Shown here: piece by piece, positions 14,518 through 14,583 of the stretch | Layout of the letters: every line of letters begins with the position of its first letter | How positions within the stretch are numbered: the first letter of the stretch is position 1 | Source: an uncultured Coriobacteriaceae bacterium | Lineage (GTDB): Bacteria > Actinomycetota > Coriobacteriia > Coriobacteriales > UMGS124 | Direction: 5' to 3' | DNA: 14,583 nt | NCBI GenBank assembly: GCA_900539345.1 | Contig: UQBS01000066.1 | Coordinates: forward strand, 1 to 14,583 | Program-made: the position numbers and the translations under genes | The notes under the pieces: generated by a model | What the model was told of the DNA's origin: nothing | Database searches by the model: none | The model's input: only the letters and a program-made list of their open reading frames with translations

Positions 14518-14533
14518 GGCGCGGATTTTTAAT

Positions 14534-14583
14534 ATGAGAGAGCCATTGTCAATAGACATGCTGAAATCGGGCCGGGTGAAATT
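14534..14583 (+). CDS. Possible gene start running off the right edge
   Basis: An ATG at 14534 opens a frame still open at the window end: MREPLSIDMLKSGRVK. There is no Shine-Dalgarno; the preceding bases are a T5 run and AAT after a GC hairpin. Too short to identify, and it may not be a gene. Confidence 0.2.
   Translation, partial: MREPLSIDMLKSGRVK

Overview
The window looks like the replication and partition core of an extrachromosomal element (plasmid, phage-plasmid or chromid), with accessory genes on both sides. GC is high in the genes and clearly lower between about 7.8 and 9.45 kb. Genes have strong Shine-Dalgarno sites, and the C4 zinc-ribbon/SPFH proteins, DUF4143 ATPase and AlbA_2 regulator fit a high-GC Gram-positive. 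Coriobacteriia (Collinsella/Olsenella-like) is my best guess, but it is an inference without any marker gene.

Left arm (1-2.4 kb, minus strand): an operon resembling B. subtilis ydjI-ydjH-ydjG, made of an SPFH protein with three C-terminal zinc ribbons, a four-helix membrane protein, and the first ten codons of a zinc-ribbon protein running off the left edge. Next (2.6-4.15 kb, minus) is an AAA ATPase of the DUF4143 type, bracketed by two identical 82-bp direct repeats. Each repeat contains a long inverted repeat, and the left copy supplies the gene's last four codons and stop.

Replication block (4.18-9.4 kb): a 508-residue protein with two apparent winged-helix segments (candidate initiator, own extended -10 promoter), then a TOPRIM primase fused to a RecA/DnaB-type helicase. 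Both are on the minus strand. Upstream lies a 1.67-kb non-coding region holding about 20 same-orientation copies of an 18-bp iteron (consensus TCGCGGTTTATTACCGTT), then an AT-rich stretch full of CATATG/GTATG palindromes. This is a strong candidate origin. On the plus strand follow a ParA ATPase (no N-terminal HTH) and a small ribbon-helix-helix protein, a type Ib-like partition pair, with a rho-independent terminator behind them.

Right arm: lrgA-lrgB (plus) and a convergent AlbA_2/HATPase/HTH protein (minus) whose upstream region carries seven copies of a TGWCGCAA box, including a perfect 19-bp palindrome. A possible gene start runs off the right edge.

Working model: the initiator binds the iterons, the primase-helicase is loaded there, and ParA with the RHH protein segregates the element through the AT-rich palindromic sites around parA (and perhaps distal ones at 10.84-10.96 and 12.52-12.58 kb). 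The ATPase cassette, lrgAB and the AlbA_2 gene look like cargo.
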